From: a virus
Strand: one strand, 5' to 3'
DNA length: 64,000 bases
IMG/VR virus record: IMGVR_UViG_3300045995_000345
Span: 1-64,000 of that record
Positions 33,736-41,679 of this stretch are shown piece after piece. The position numbers and the translations under genes are program-made. Positions within the stretch are counted from its first letter, which is position 1; the number at the start of each line of letters is the position of its first letter. Below the pieces are notes generated by a model. It ran no database searches and was not told the origin of the DNA. It saw nothing but the letters and a program-made list of their open reading frames with translations.

Positions 33736-35375
33736 GTCTTCTTCATGGTGACTCGGTCGATGACTTCGTTGTCCACGGTCCGCATTTCCCACTGAAGCTC
33801 CGTGGCCGTAGCCGTGAAGCGCAGGAAACCGTGCTTGGAATTGTAGAAGAACTGGCTGCCGGGCAGGCTGACCGTAGCCGCAGCGCCCCGCAACGTGGAT
33901 CCACCCGTGCCGCAAATGACGTGCGTCAACCCGGTGGCGTCTCTCAGGCGCTCGTAATTGTGCGCGTGGCCGGACACTACAAGATCAACCCCGAGATGGA
34001 GCAGTTCGTCCGTGAACTGCTTCACCACGGCTGATCCCGGATAATGGTTCACGTCTGAACACGCAGCCGGCCGGTGAACACAGACAATCACCCAAGGCTC
34101 AGAGGCAGCGTTGATGGTTGACTCCACCCACGTCAACTCCGTGTCCAGCGTGACCAGCGGGTCTGAATCATCCAGGCCGGAGTTCACCACGATGAACCGC
34201 ACGTTCCCCCTGGCGAACGTGTAATGTAGGAGGTGGGCGACCAGGTTGTCGTGACCAATCAACCCGCTGGTGGTGGTGAGCACGTTCAGGAATGGCTGTC
34301 CGTAGCCAGTCTCCAGATCGTGGTTTCCCATCGTCAGGTAGAACTTGTCCGGCAGGAAGTTCCAGTAGTGCTTCAGGAGTAGATCGTAAATCAGGTAGTC
34401 GGCCCCTCCGGTCTGGGTGCCCACAGCCTGGGATGGCGTCTCTTCGCTTCCTGCCCGGCGGTTCTCAGCGTAGGCCGCGTCGCCAAGGTGAACGATGAAC
34501 TGGGGATCCACCGCCTTGACGGCCGTAGCCACGGCGATCGTGTCTGCGATCGTGGTCTGCTGGCCGCTGTCACCGAACATCACCCACTCGTCTTGAGGAA
34601 TCACAATCTCTGGGCAGTAACCGGAAGCGTAACTGACGGAGGTGTCGCCACAGGCGCAAAGGCCGTTGTCGAACATACCCTCCGCGCAAGGTTGGGGAAC
34701 GCAGCCGGCCTGGGACTCGGCGACCTTGAGGCGTTGACGTTCCTCCGCTTCAGCGAAGAGCTTCGCGCGCGCCAACCTGTAACCGTCCCGGTATTCCCGA
34801 GAGAGGGAGACATTCCGGTCAACCTCACGCGTGAGCTTCCACTTCACGAACTCGTGAACTGCATCGGCGAAAGGCTCATCGAACGGGACTTCATCCGCGT
34901 CGAGGTAATCGGCGTTTGTCCGCCCGATGATGGCATCCCAGACGATTTGAACCGCGTAACCCTCCGTCACCCTGGGGTAAACCCAGAACGTCTTCCCGCC
35001 GTCGCGCTTGTCCAACACGAATCGGAACTGGGAACGCTCCGTGCCGATGCTGAGAACGCCAGCCCGCAAATCATTCCGCAGGGAAAACTCGTAGGGCACC
35101 ATCGGACGCCGCACCCACATCGAACCGGTCTTGACGTGGTAAAGCTCACGCAGAGCCGCCCCTCTTGGAATGGATCCCTTGGACGCGAACCCGTCCGAAC
35201 TCAGATCATCTTCCTCCAGCGTGGTGGTGATGCCCTTGCGGTAGTAGGGGATGAAGGATTGAAGATCACCAACGGCAATGCGGACCTGGGCGTCAATGAA
35301 TGTCTGGGCGCCAAGGCGCTTCCGTTCAACTGCGAGGGATCCGTCAACCAGCGTCTTGAACGCGCTCCAGATCAT
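33732..35375 (-). CDS. head-tail adaptor fused to purple acid phosphatase-like domain
   Basis: 547 residues. Residues 1-215 resemble phage head-tail adaptors or tail tubular protein A (MIWSAFKTLVDGSLAVERK, then LSREYRDGYRLARAKLF). Residues ~255-547 are a metallophosphoesterase with the full purple acid phosphatase set: GDSG (Asp269), GDAAY (Asp299), GNHD (350-353), a VHRP segment and GHAHNYER (469-476). All metal ligands appear present. A phosphatase displayed on the virion neck would be unusual. A Cys-rich linker (CVPQPCAEGMFDNGLCAC) joins the parts. Confidence 0.8.
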   Translation of the reverse strand: MIWSAFKTLVDGSLAVERKRLGAQTFIDAQVRIAVGDLQSFIPYYRKGITTTLEEDDLSSDGFASKGSIPRGAALRELYHVKTGSMWVRRPMVPYEFSLRNDLRAGVLSIGTERSQFRFVLDKRDGGKTFWVYPRVTEGYAVQIVWDAIIGRTNADYLDADEVPFDEPFADAVHEFVKWKLTREVDRNVSLSREYRDGYRLARAKLFAEAEERQRLKVAESQAGCVPQPCAEGMFDNGLCACGDTSVSYASGYCPEIVIPQDEWVMFGDSGQQTTIADTIAVATAVKAVDPQFIVHLGDAAYAENRRAGSEETPSQAVGTQTGGADYLIYDLLLKHYWNFLPDKFYLTMGNHDLETGYGQPFLNVLTTTSGLIGHDNLVAHLLHYTFARGNVRFIVVNSGLDDSDPLVTLDTELTWVESTINAASEPWVIVCVHRPAACSDVNHYPGSAVVKQFTDELLHLGVDLVVSGHAHNYERLRDATGLTHVICGTGGSTLRGAAATVSLPGSQFFYNSKHGFLRFTATATELQWEMRTVDNEVIDRVTMKKT

Positions 35376-35791
35376 GGGGTGACAATCTCAGCCCGGCGCC
35401 GCTGCGGAACCGGAGCCGGCTTGGCGAGTGAGTCGAGGGAAAGTTCAGCAACCTTGGGTGGCCTTGCCGGTTCCGCTTCAGGCTTTGCTGCCCTTTCCGC
35501 CGCAAGTGGAACACCCTGGCTGGACGGCACTAGCCTGAAGTTGTCCGAGGGCGATTGCCCCTGCGCTTTTTTTTTCAGTTGGTCCTCGTATTCCGCCTTG
35601 GAAATCTCAGCGGCCCCGCGCTTCCTCAGCCTGGCCAGTTCCACCTCGTCACCCTCGATCTTGCCGACGCCGTACCACGTCCCAGTGATGTGGCCCACCG
35701 GATCGAAGTAGGGCGATTCATCGGTGGCAAACAGGCGGAAGAAGACTGGCGGTTTGGGATCGGGTTCTGGGGGATTCATGGTCAGTGTCAC
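35372..35791 (-). CDS. hypothetical structural-region protein
   Basis: 139 residues. A beta-rich N-terminal part is followed by a Lys/Ala/Pro-rich tail. An ATGA overlap couples it to the adaptor-phosphatase. A run of nine A residues in the coding strand (35567-35575) encodes three lysines and could allow slippage. No family recognised. Confidence 0.55.
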   Translation of the reverse strand: MTLTMNPPEPDPKPPVFFRLFATDESPYFDPVGHITGTWYGVGKIEGDEVELARLRKRGAAEISKAEYEDQLKKKAQGQSPSDNFRLVPSSQGVPLAAERAAKPEAEPARPPKVAELSLDSLAKPAPVPQRRRAEIVTP

Positions 35792-35845
35792 AGTGTCGTT
35801 GTTTCAATCGCACCAATGCCTCATTCCGTCAAGAACTCACGTCCG

Positions 35846-36628
35846 TCAGATCGTTACTCCGCCATAGGTCGCTAAGTAATTCTTATGAACCGCCTGAATT
35901 GCATCTCCGTTCGAGGCGTTGGAGATGATGCACGCACCCAAGTCGAACTTGGCGTGATAGGCGCCCACCGTCTGGATGCCACCGATCCACGCCCACATCG
36001 GGTCGATGGTCGTAGCGTCGGTCGGGTTGCCGGTCACCGGCGCGAGGTTGTTCACCTGGAGCGTGCTGGCTGCCCCGGCGAACTTCGCAGTAAGGACGAA
36101 CCACGCTCCCGTCGGGAACGTGGCGAGCGACGGAGCGAGCAGTGGGGACGACAGCGACAGCTTGCCGGACGTGTTGGGCTGCATACTGATTCCGGCCGTG
36201 TTAGCCCTGACCACGTTTCCGCCGTCAAAGACGTACTTCGGATACTGCCACGTCGGAATCATTAGCAGCATGTAGACGGTGCAGTTGCGGCTGAGGTTGG
36301 CCAGGCCACCGCTCTGCGGGGTCCATTGAGTCGGGATCGTGACACCCAGATCGGTCGGGTCGAACCGGATGACCGGCTTTCCCGAAGGCAGCGCGACAGG
36401 CGCTTCGGCCGAGAGCTTGTAGAGCGTGTAGCGGTCGGCGTTCGAGGACAGGTGACGAGCCCCAGAACTCCGGTCCAGCCAGTTGTTATTGGAGGACATC
36501 TTCTTGCTCGTCGGGTCGTAGGTGACCCCGTAGTCGCTCGCCACCCAGAGCCAGAGGTTCGGGTCTGAAGCGGGGCCGCCCGCCCTGGCGGCGTTGAAAC
36601 CGGTGAGTTGAGAGGTGGAGAGTGGCAT
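35846..36628 (-). CDS. LamG/concanavalin-like virion protein
   Basis: 260 residues from the ATG at 36628. Beta-rich with motifs typical of phage LamG-type domains (PNLWLWVASDYGVTYDP, then RNCTVYMLLMI and GAWFVLTAKF). Likely a capsid decoration or fibre protein that may bind carbohydrate. The start overlaps the upstream stop as TAATG. Confidence 0.65.
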   Translation of the reverse strand: MPLSTSQLTGFNAARAGGPASDPNLWLWVASDYGVTYDPTSKKMSSNNNWLDRSSGARHLSSNADRYTLYKLSAEAPVALPSGKPVIRFDPTDLGVTIPTQWTPQSGGLANLSRNCTVYMLLMIPTWQYPKYVFDGGNVVRANTAGISMQPNTSGKLSLSSPLLAPSLATFPTGAWFVLTAKFAGAASTLQVNNLAPVTGNPTDATTIDPMWAWIGGIQTVGAYHAKFDLGACIISNASNGDAIQAVHKNYLATYGGVTI

Positions 36629-37347
36629 TACGCGTCCGTGTGAGCGTTCTCGGTGAAGAACAATTTGACTCCGATCAGCTTCGCGTCCTCGGCGAGATTG
36701 TCGGCGCTGACGTCGCGGAAGACCTGGAGGAACGAGATGGACGGGTCGTCCGTGCTTCCGCCGAGGGTGAAGGCGGCCGTTTCCGGGGACCACCTCACCA
36801 CGTTGCCGACCCCTCCGAACGTGACTACGCCAGCCACTACGGGAGCCCCGAAGGCAGCGTCAATGTTTTCGTCGTCCACCATGACCTGACCTTGTATCGC
36901 CCACGCCACCGTCTTGTCTTGCGCCCCGGCGGCGGCGGTGCAACAGAAGCGCGCGGTGAGCGTGCCGCGGTTCCAGCTCTTGGGGAGTGCCACCGTGAAC
37001 TGCGCGAACTCGTCCGCCGCCGCGTCGAAGTCGAGCGTCGCGAGCATGACCTTGTTGGTGGCCGTCTCCACGGTCCCGGCAGCCGCGCCGGAAGTGGTCC
37101 GGGCCACCATGGCCGTGGCGGGAATCCAGACGGTCGACTTCTTCGGCAAGAGGTCCGCCGCGTTCGCCTTCAAGGCGAGGTCTGCCGCAGTGGCTCCCTG
37201 CAGCTCTTTGGGCAGTGCATCCCGAGGATCCACTGGAAGCTGCAAACCCTCCAGCTTGTGTTGGTTCATGCTCACGTTGCCAGGCTCCGTTCGCATCGGA
37301 ATCTGCGTGGCAAACGTCTGGTAAGGGGGGACCCGTGATTGTGCCAT
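36628..37347 (-). CDS. virion-associated protein, shared N-terminal tag
   Basis: 239 residues. The first ~17 residues (MAQSRVPPYQTFATQIP) match the start of the 136-residue gene upstream, which suggests a shared docking peptide. The rest is beta-rich, similar in texture to decoration or fibre domains. Confidence 0.55.
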   Translation of the reverse strand: MAQSRVPPYQTFATQIPMRTEPGNVSMNQHKLEGLQLPVDPRDALPKELQGATAADLALKANAADLLPKKSTVWIPATAMVARTTSGAAAGTVETATNKVMLATLDFDAAADEFAQFTVALPKSWNRGTLTARFCCTAAAGAQDKTVAWAIQGQVMVDDENIDAAFGAPVVAGVVTFGGVGNVVRWSPETAAFTLGGSTDDPSISFLQVFRDVSADNLAEDAKLIGVKLFFTENAHTDA

Positions 37348-37376
37348 GTCGTTATGTCCTGTCTTAATAATTACTC

Positions 37377-37412
37377 AAAACCCCGGCGCGACGCTTGTGA
37401 CGCCGGCCGGGG
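37377..37412 (-). terminator. rho-independent terminator (minus strand)
   Basis: On the minus strand CCCCGGCCGGCG pairs with CGTCGCGCCGGGG and is followed by TTTTGAG. It lies between the 136- and 239-residue genes. Confidence 0.75.
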
Positions 37413-37450
37413 CTGCGTAAGGGGGCAGGAGAGAGGGCAGCCCCCAAAAA

Positions 37451-37861
37451 TTAGGACGCCGACCAAGTGGTTCCGTCGATGCAGCGGTACGTCCGGGGAA
37501 CTTTGGTGACGTGCGAGAAAGCTGCATCGGTGCTGCCGTCATTGATGTCTCCGCCGACGGGCGGGTACACCTTGAGGGTGCTTGCCGTTCCGTTGTAGAG
37601 GATGATCTCCAGGCCGGCGGAACCGGGCGGGAGAACCACTCCCTTGGTGTTATCGGCAGCCGTGACATCAATGATGCGCGCCGTGGTGGGGACGGCGGCG
37701 GCGTCAGCCTGCGTGCTGCCGGTTGCAGCCACGGTTCCAACCGTGCTGACCGGGGGAACGCTCTGGGTCACGGGGCCTTTGAAGACTCTCTGGCCACCCA
37801 CGGTAACCTGGGGCACCTGGGTCGCGTAAGTCTGACTGGATGGGACTTGGGAATTTGCCAT
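37451..37861 (-). CDS. small virion protein, shared N-terminal tag
   Basis: 136 residues starting MANSQVPSSQTYATQVP, paralogous at the N-terminus to the next gene downstream. The rest is beta-rich (IIDVTAADNTKGVVLPPGSA), like phage decoration proteins. Confidence 0.6.
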   Translation of the reverse strand: MANSQVPSSQTYATQVPQVTVGGQRVFKGPVTQSVPPVSTVGTVAATGSTQADAAAVPTTARIIDVTAADNTKGVVLPPGSAGLEIILYNGTASTLKVYPPVGGDINDGSTDAAFSHVTKVPRTYRCIDGTTWSAS

Positions 37862-37906
37862 AAACTGTGAGTGTCGAGTGTTGCTGTTGCTGTCTGTCGG
37901 GGTTGA

Positions 37907-38311
37907 TTACGGGATTGGTGCCCATTCAGCGGGCAGGACCAGGTAGGAAACTCGGTTGGTGTCCGCCGCTTCAGTGCTGAAGATCGTGAACGAGACGCCA
38001 TTCGTGATGTTGCCAGTCCATAAGATCCCATTCGTAATGCTCCTACTCCCGGTTGCCTTGGAAAGCAGGATCATCGAATGCGTGTTCGTCACGTAGGACG
38101 ATGCCACCACCACACCGCCGGTCGAAAGGATGGCCGTGCCGTACTCGGCATACTTCAGCCACGCCAGGCGGTTTGTGGTAACGGTGGAAGCTGCGAGCTT
38201 GCTCCGGATGGTTCCCAGCGAATCAGTGTTCCTGAACGGCTGGTCAGCAATCGCCAGTGCGAACATCGCCACCAGCGAGCAGAGGATAACGGCTGCGAGA
38301 AGTTTCTTCAT
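37907..38311 (-). CDS. protein with signal peptide, capsid-proximal
   Basis: 134 residues. The N-terminus MKKLLAAVILCSLVAMFALA is a clear signal peptide with Ala-x-Ala-like cleavage near residue 22. The mature part is beta-rich with Thr/Ser/Asn. A secreted protein beside the capsid gene is unusual; it may act in the host envelope rather than the virion. Confidence 0.6.
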   Translation of the reverse strand: MKKLLAAVILCSLVAMFALAIADQPFRNTDSLGTIRSKLAASTVTTNRLAWLKYAEYGTAILSTGGVVVASSYVTNTHSMILLSKATGSRSITNGILWTGNITNGVSFTIFSTEAADTNRVSYLVLPAEWAPIP

Positions 38312-38343
38312 GGTATCAGATGGGTTGGATCGTTGAGTTGGAA

Positions 38344-38377
38344 TCCGGCCGGAGGCTGCCTAAACACTCCGGCCGGA
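38344..38377. terminator. strong hairpin after the capsid gene
   Basis: TCCGGCCGGAG (38344-38354) and CTCCGGCCGGA (38367-38377) form an 11-bp perfect stem with a 12-base loop, just past the capsid stop. There is no T-run, so it may be an RNA-stabilising or partial terminator hairpin. Confidence 0.6.
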
Positions 38378-38391
38378 CCACCATGCACCTG

Positions 38392-40182
38392 TTAGCTAAT
38401 CTCACACCCCGGAACCGTGACGGTCGGGCACGAATCCGGGAAGTTCTCGATGATCGCGTGACGGTTCACGTTCCCAACCTGAACCTCAATCGTGCGGGAG
38501 TTCAGCTTGTAGTGATTGATGTTCGGATCGATCACGCAGTTGTAAATGTTGTCCGCCACGTTGGTCTGGCGCGTCACCGACCGGCTGCCCAGCACGCCGA
38601 TGTTGATGTCCGACCAATCGATGAACCACAGCGAACGCGCCCGGTTCTTGGTGGAGTTCAGCGTCGCGGAGGCGCCGATGCGATCGTCGAAGTACTGGTC
38701 CGTGAAGACCGCCCACTGCACGCCCTGATCCGGAAGGTCGTAGATGTCGTACTCGAACACGAACCGCTTGCTGACGGTGTCCACGATCTTCTGGTTCGGC
38801 TGCATCATGATGTTGATGTCCGCCGAACTGCGGGCCTTGTAGTACTTGATCATCAGATCCCGAATCTTGCCCTTGGTGAACCTGTCCGTGAACGAATCGA
38901 TGACGGTGATGGACGAACCATCGTTCTCGCGCTCGCGCTTGAGCGAGTACACCAGCTCCATGATCGTGTCCGCGTTGAGGGCGACGCCTGCGCGGTCCGT
39001 GATCTTGGAACACTCGCCGAGCTGGGTCCGGATGCCGAGCGTGTTGGACTTGTACTCGAGCGTGCAGCCCGGGTTGGTGATGTCGTCCACCGTCGGGAGC
39101 GAAGTCCACGTCGAGACGGCCTGCAAGTTGGAGATGCGCTGGCCGTAGAAGATCGTGTTGTAGTACCAGAGCTGCATCAGGGCTTCCTGCTGCCGGCGCT
39201 GTTCCGCGATCGGGAGCGTGCGGAATTTCTTGAAGAACTCGCTGGTCGCCGGGGCTTCGAGCGCTTTGAGGTACTCGTCGTTGTACTGGTGCGTCCAGCG
39301 ATACGTCTGGCGCCAGTATTCAATGAGGCCGAGGTTGTTGACGGCCGGCTGTTGGTAGCACCAGGCTTCCTTGTCGGACACGGAGTTGAGACCCAGCATG
39401 AGCGTGCCGATTTCGACGCGGACCTTGTGAGCGAGCGCCTGGGGGGAGGGAGATCCGGAGGTGTCGGCCACGTATGCAGTCCACGCGGAGGCCGTAGCTT
39501 CGTAGGATTGGAAGTCCACGGGGGCGACGGCGACGTAGCAGACGGTCGTGCTGCCAGACTTGCCAACGGCGGAAACCACACGGTAGGCGACGGGGCCAAG
39601 GGCGGCGTCGTAATTGCCGGCGGTCACGTAGGACTTCCAGGCGGCGCCCGCGTAGCGGTTCGTCGATTCGACGTAGAGGTACATCCCGGGCAGGAAGTAC
39701 TTCTCGATGCTGGTGATGGCCGAGCCGAATCCGCCAGTGCTCGCGTTGACAGTGAGATACCAAGTGGTCGCTGGGAGCGTGGACGGCCAAGACTGGCCGC
39801 TGATCGGATCGGCCGGCTGCGTGGCCGTGCCTGCCGACACGAGGAAATAGCTGATGTTGACCTGGGACCGGCGCGGCACCAGCCGGTAGGGGGCGATGAC
39901 GCTCTGGTTGGGGCCGGGCGACGCGGACTTCATCGGCACATGCCGGCTGATCAAGAGATCCATCAAGGACCGTTGGCGCGCACCCATCAACCGGGCCTCC
40001 TTGGTCTGGGCGATGATGCGGTCCATGCCCACTTCCTTGAATTCTTGGGCGGAAAAATCGCTTTTGGTGAAGGGGCGGATGTCGGCGCGGGTCAGCGTGC
40101 AGCCGGTGCTGCCGTCAACTCCGAAAAAGAGGGGCGTGCAGTTGTCGGCGTTGAAACCAGGGAAAGCAACGTTTGAGGACAT
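38392..40182 (-). CDS. major capsid protein (probable)
   Basis: 596 residues. It follows portal and scaffold-like genes, the normal capsid position. The N-terminal region is helical (a KEVGMDRIIAQTKEARLMG stretch) and the rest mixed alpha-beta, consistent with HK97-like coats with an inserted domain, but no signature motif proves it. No Shine-Dalgarno precedes the ATG. Isolated by a terminator upstream and a hairpin downstream, so it probably has its own transcript. Confidence 0.7.
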   Translation of the reverse strand: MSSNVAFPGFNADNCTPLFFGVDGSTGCTLTRADIRPFTKSDFSAQEFKEVGMDRIIAQTKEARLMGARQRSLMDLLISRHVPMKSASPGPNQSVIAPYRLVPRRSQVNISYFLVSAGTATQPADPISGQSWPSTLPATTWYLTVNASTGGFGSAITSIEKYFLPGMYLYVESTNRYAGAAWKSYVTAGNYDAALGPVAYRVVSAVGKSGSTTVCYVAVAPVDFQSYEATASAWTAYVADTSGSPSPQALAHKVRVEIGTLMLGLNSVSDKEAWCYQQPAVNNLGLIEYWRQTYRWTHQYNDEYLKALEAPATSEFFKKFRTLPIAEQRRQQEALMQLWYYNTIFYGQRISNLQAVSTWTSLPTVDDITNPGCTLEYKSNTLGIRTQLGECSKITDRAGVALNADTIMELVYSLKRERENDGSSITVIDSFTDRFTKGKIRDLMIKYYKARSSADINIMMQPNQKIVDTVSKRFVFEYDIYDLPDQGVQWAVFTDQYFDDRIGASATLNSTKNRARSLWFIDWSDINIGVLGSRSVTRQTNVADNIYNCVIDPNINHYKLNSRTIEVQVGNVNRHAIIENFPDSCPTVTVPGCEIS

Positions 40183-40256
40183 AGGGTGAAGTTCGTTTTG
40201 TTCGATGTTCTTCTATCGCGATGCTATTCATCTGCAACGGAATGCGTATCTGCAAA

Positions 40257-40299
40257 CAAAAGCCCCGTCTGACGCGATTTTCTTTCACGCCAGACGGGG
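40257..40299 (-). terminator. rho-independent terminator upstream of capsid
   Basis: On the minus strand CCCCGTCTGGCG pairs with CGTCAGACGGGG and is followed by CTTTTGTTT. It separates the scaffold-like gene from the capsid gene, implying a capsid promoter within 40183-40256 or partial read-through. A weak TTGCAG-N16-TAGAAG pair is present there. Confidence 0.8.
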
Positions 40300-40326
40300 T
40301 GCTGTCCCCGTGCCCGATTGGTCAGA

Positions 40327-41676
40327 TCACTTTTTCAGTTCTAGAGTGTCCAAAATCTCCCGTTGAAGCTCCGTAAGTTGTTGGGTTGCAGTTCCGTCAA
40401 CGGCTCCAGGCGCGGCGCTCGGGAGAACGCGTGTTCCGGATGACTGAGGCAGTCCTTCTGCCTGTTTGGGTGCTGGAGTCACCTTAACCCTCGCGAAACC
40501 TCGCTTCACGGCGCGCTCTTCTTCAGTTTTGATGACGGTTTTCGCGTCGTTGATGGCTTGAACGCGCAACATTCGGAGCACGTCGTTGCTGGTGAGCGTC
40601 CAGTTGTTGGAAACCGACTTTCCAGACTGTTGCAGCTCCATCCATTTCCCGGGCGTGATGAACATCTTGCCGTCGCGCACCTTGGCGTCCCCTCCCTTGC
40701 GATCGAATATCTCCGCCTGGGTGGAAACGAACTGCATGAGGTAGTTGTGACGCTGGAACAGGTCTGGTTCCTTGGCTGGATCTGCAATTCGGTCCACGCC
40801 ATGGATGAGTCGCAGGTAATCCGTCGCCAACTGGGATGCCGATTGGCGGAAGCTCTCGAATACCTCAGCCTCCAGTGGATCTTCGCTCTTGGTCTCGGCT
40901 GCCAGCTCTGTTTCAAACGTCCCAACCTGCTTGTCGATCTGGGGTCTCACTCGCGCCTCGAGGGCGTCGCGCTCTGCTTTTTCGAGCCGGCCAGATTGAG
41001 CCTTGTCGCGTTCGGCCATCTTCACTTCCGCGCGCGCGTCCGCGATTCGCTCGATGCGAACTCGTTCCCGGCTGCCGGACCAGTCCGGCTTGTTCTTGCC
41101 GAGAAACTCCATGAACTGGGGATCGTTCTCGTCAAACGTGCGGTCTGAGTCCCCCTCATGTTCCTTCACCCACACGTCCATCTTCTTGTAGAACCCGGTG
41201 AGCTTGTCCTTCAGCCCTTTGAACTTGGGATCGAACTTCTCGGCGTACTCCGCGTCGGCAATCTCCTCAGTCTGCTCCGGGGACATCGCCTCGCCAGCCG
41301 ATGGCGCGACTGCCTCCTCTTTCTTCGGCGGCAGCGCCTCTGCTGTCTTGGGAGGAAGGGGAGGTGCCTGGCCGCTCCGGTTCAGCTCCTCCATCTTCTT
41401 CGCAAAGACATCCTCCGCGATGGCCCTTGGATCCTGGCGTTGCTTGGTGGTGACCTTGGGCGCTGGAGGGGGTGTCTCTTCAGCGGGCTTGATGACTGGC
41501 GGGGCCTCTGCGGGAGTCCCGTCGTCCTTCTGCCTCTCGGCTGCGATCACAATGCTGAGGTCGTCAGCAAGTGCGCCCAGTAGCGGATCATCTACGATCC
41601 GTGGTATTTTCTCTTCTGCTGCGGGCGGTGCGCCCGGTGCCTCCGCTTTCGCGGGCGGCGTGCTCTCTCCTGCCAT
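40327..41676 (-). CDS. scaffold-like protein
   Basis: 449 residues. The N-terminal ~145 residues are Pro/Ala/Glu-rich and disordered. A charged helical middle (RERVRIERIADARAEVKMAE) follows. The position between portal and capsid is that of scaffolding proteins. Palindrome site 17 is read as GKSVSN. Confidence 0.65.
   Translation of the reverse strand: MAGESTPPAKAEAPGAPPAAEEKIPRIVDDPLLGALADDLSIVIAAERQKDDGTPAEAPPVIKPAEETPPPAPKVTTKQRQDPRAIAEDVFAKKMEELNRSGQAPPLPPKTAEALPPKKEEAVAPSAGEAMSPEQTEEIADAEYAEKFDPKFKGLKDKLTGFYKKMDVWVKEHEGDSDRTFDENDPQFMEFLGKNKPDWSGSRERVRIERIADARAEVKMAERDKAQSGRLEKAERDALEARVRPQIDKQVGTFETELAAETKSEDPLEAEVFESFRQSASQLATDYLRLIHGVDRIADPAKEPDLFQRHNYLMQFVSTQAEIFDRKGGDAKVRDGKMFITPGKWMELQQSGKSVSNNWTLTSNDVLRMLRVQAINDAKTVIKTEEERAVKRGFARVKVTPAPKQAEGLPQSSGTRVLPSAAPGAVDGTATQQLTELQREILDTLELKK
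40607..40625. repeat. dispersed 19-bp palindrome, site 17
   Basis: TTGGAAACCGACTTTCCAG lies in the scaffold-like gene and is read as GKSVSN. Confidence 0.85.
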
Positions 41677-41679
41677 AAA

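Noticed and set aside
37945-37965. Possible further palindrome copy (GGAAACTCGGTTGG)
   Set aside because: Only the left half fits; the right arm lacks TTTC.
38320-40176. A 618-residue open frame on the plus strand opposite the capsid gene
   Set aside because: It is biased to Arg/Val/Asp/Gly in the way antisense shadows of GC-rich genes are, has no domain, and lies wholly over a well-placed capsid gene.
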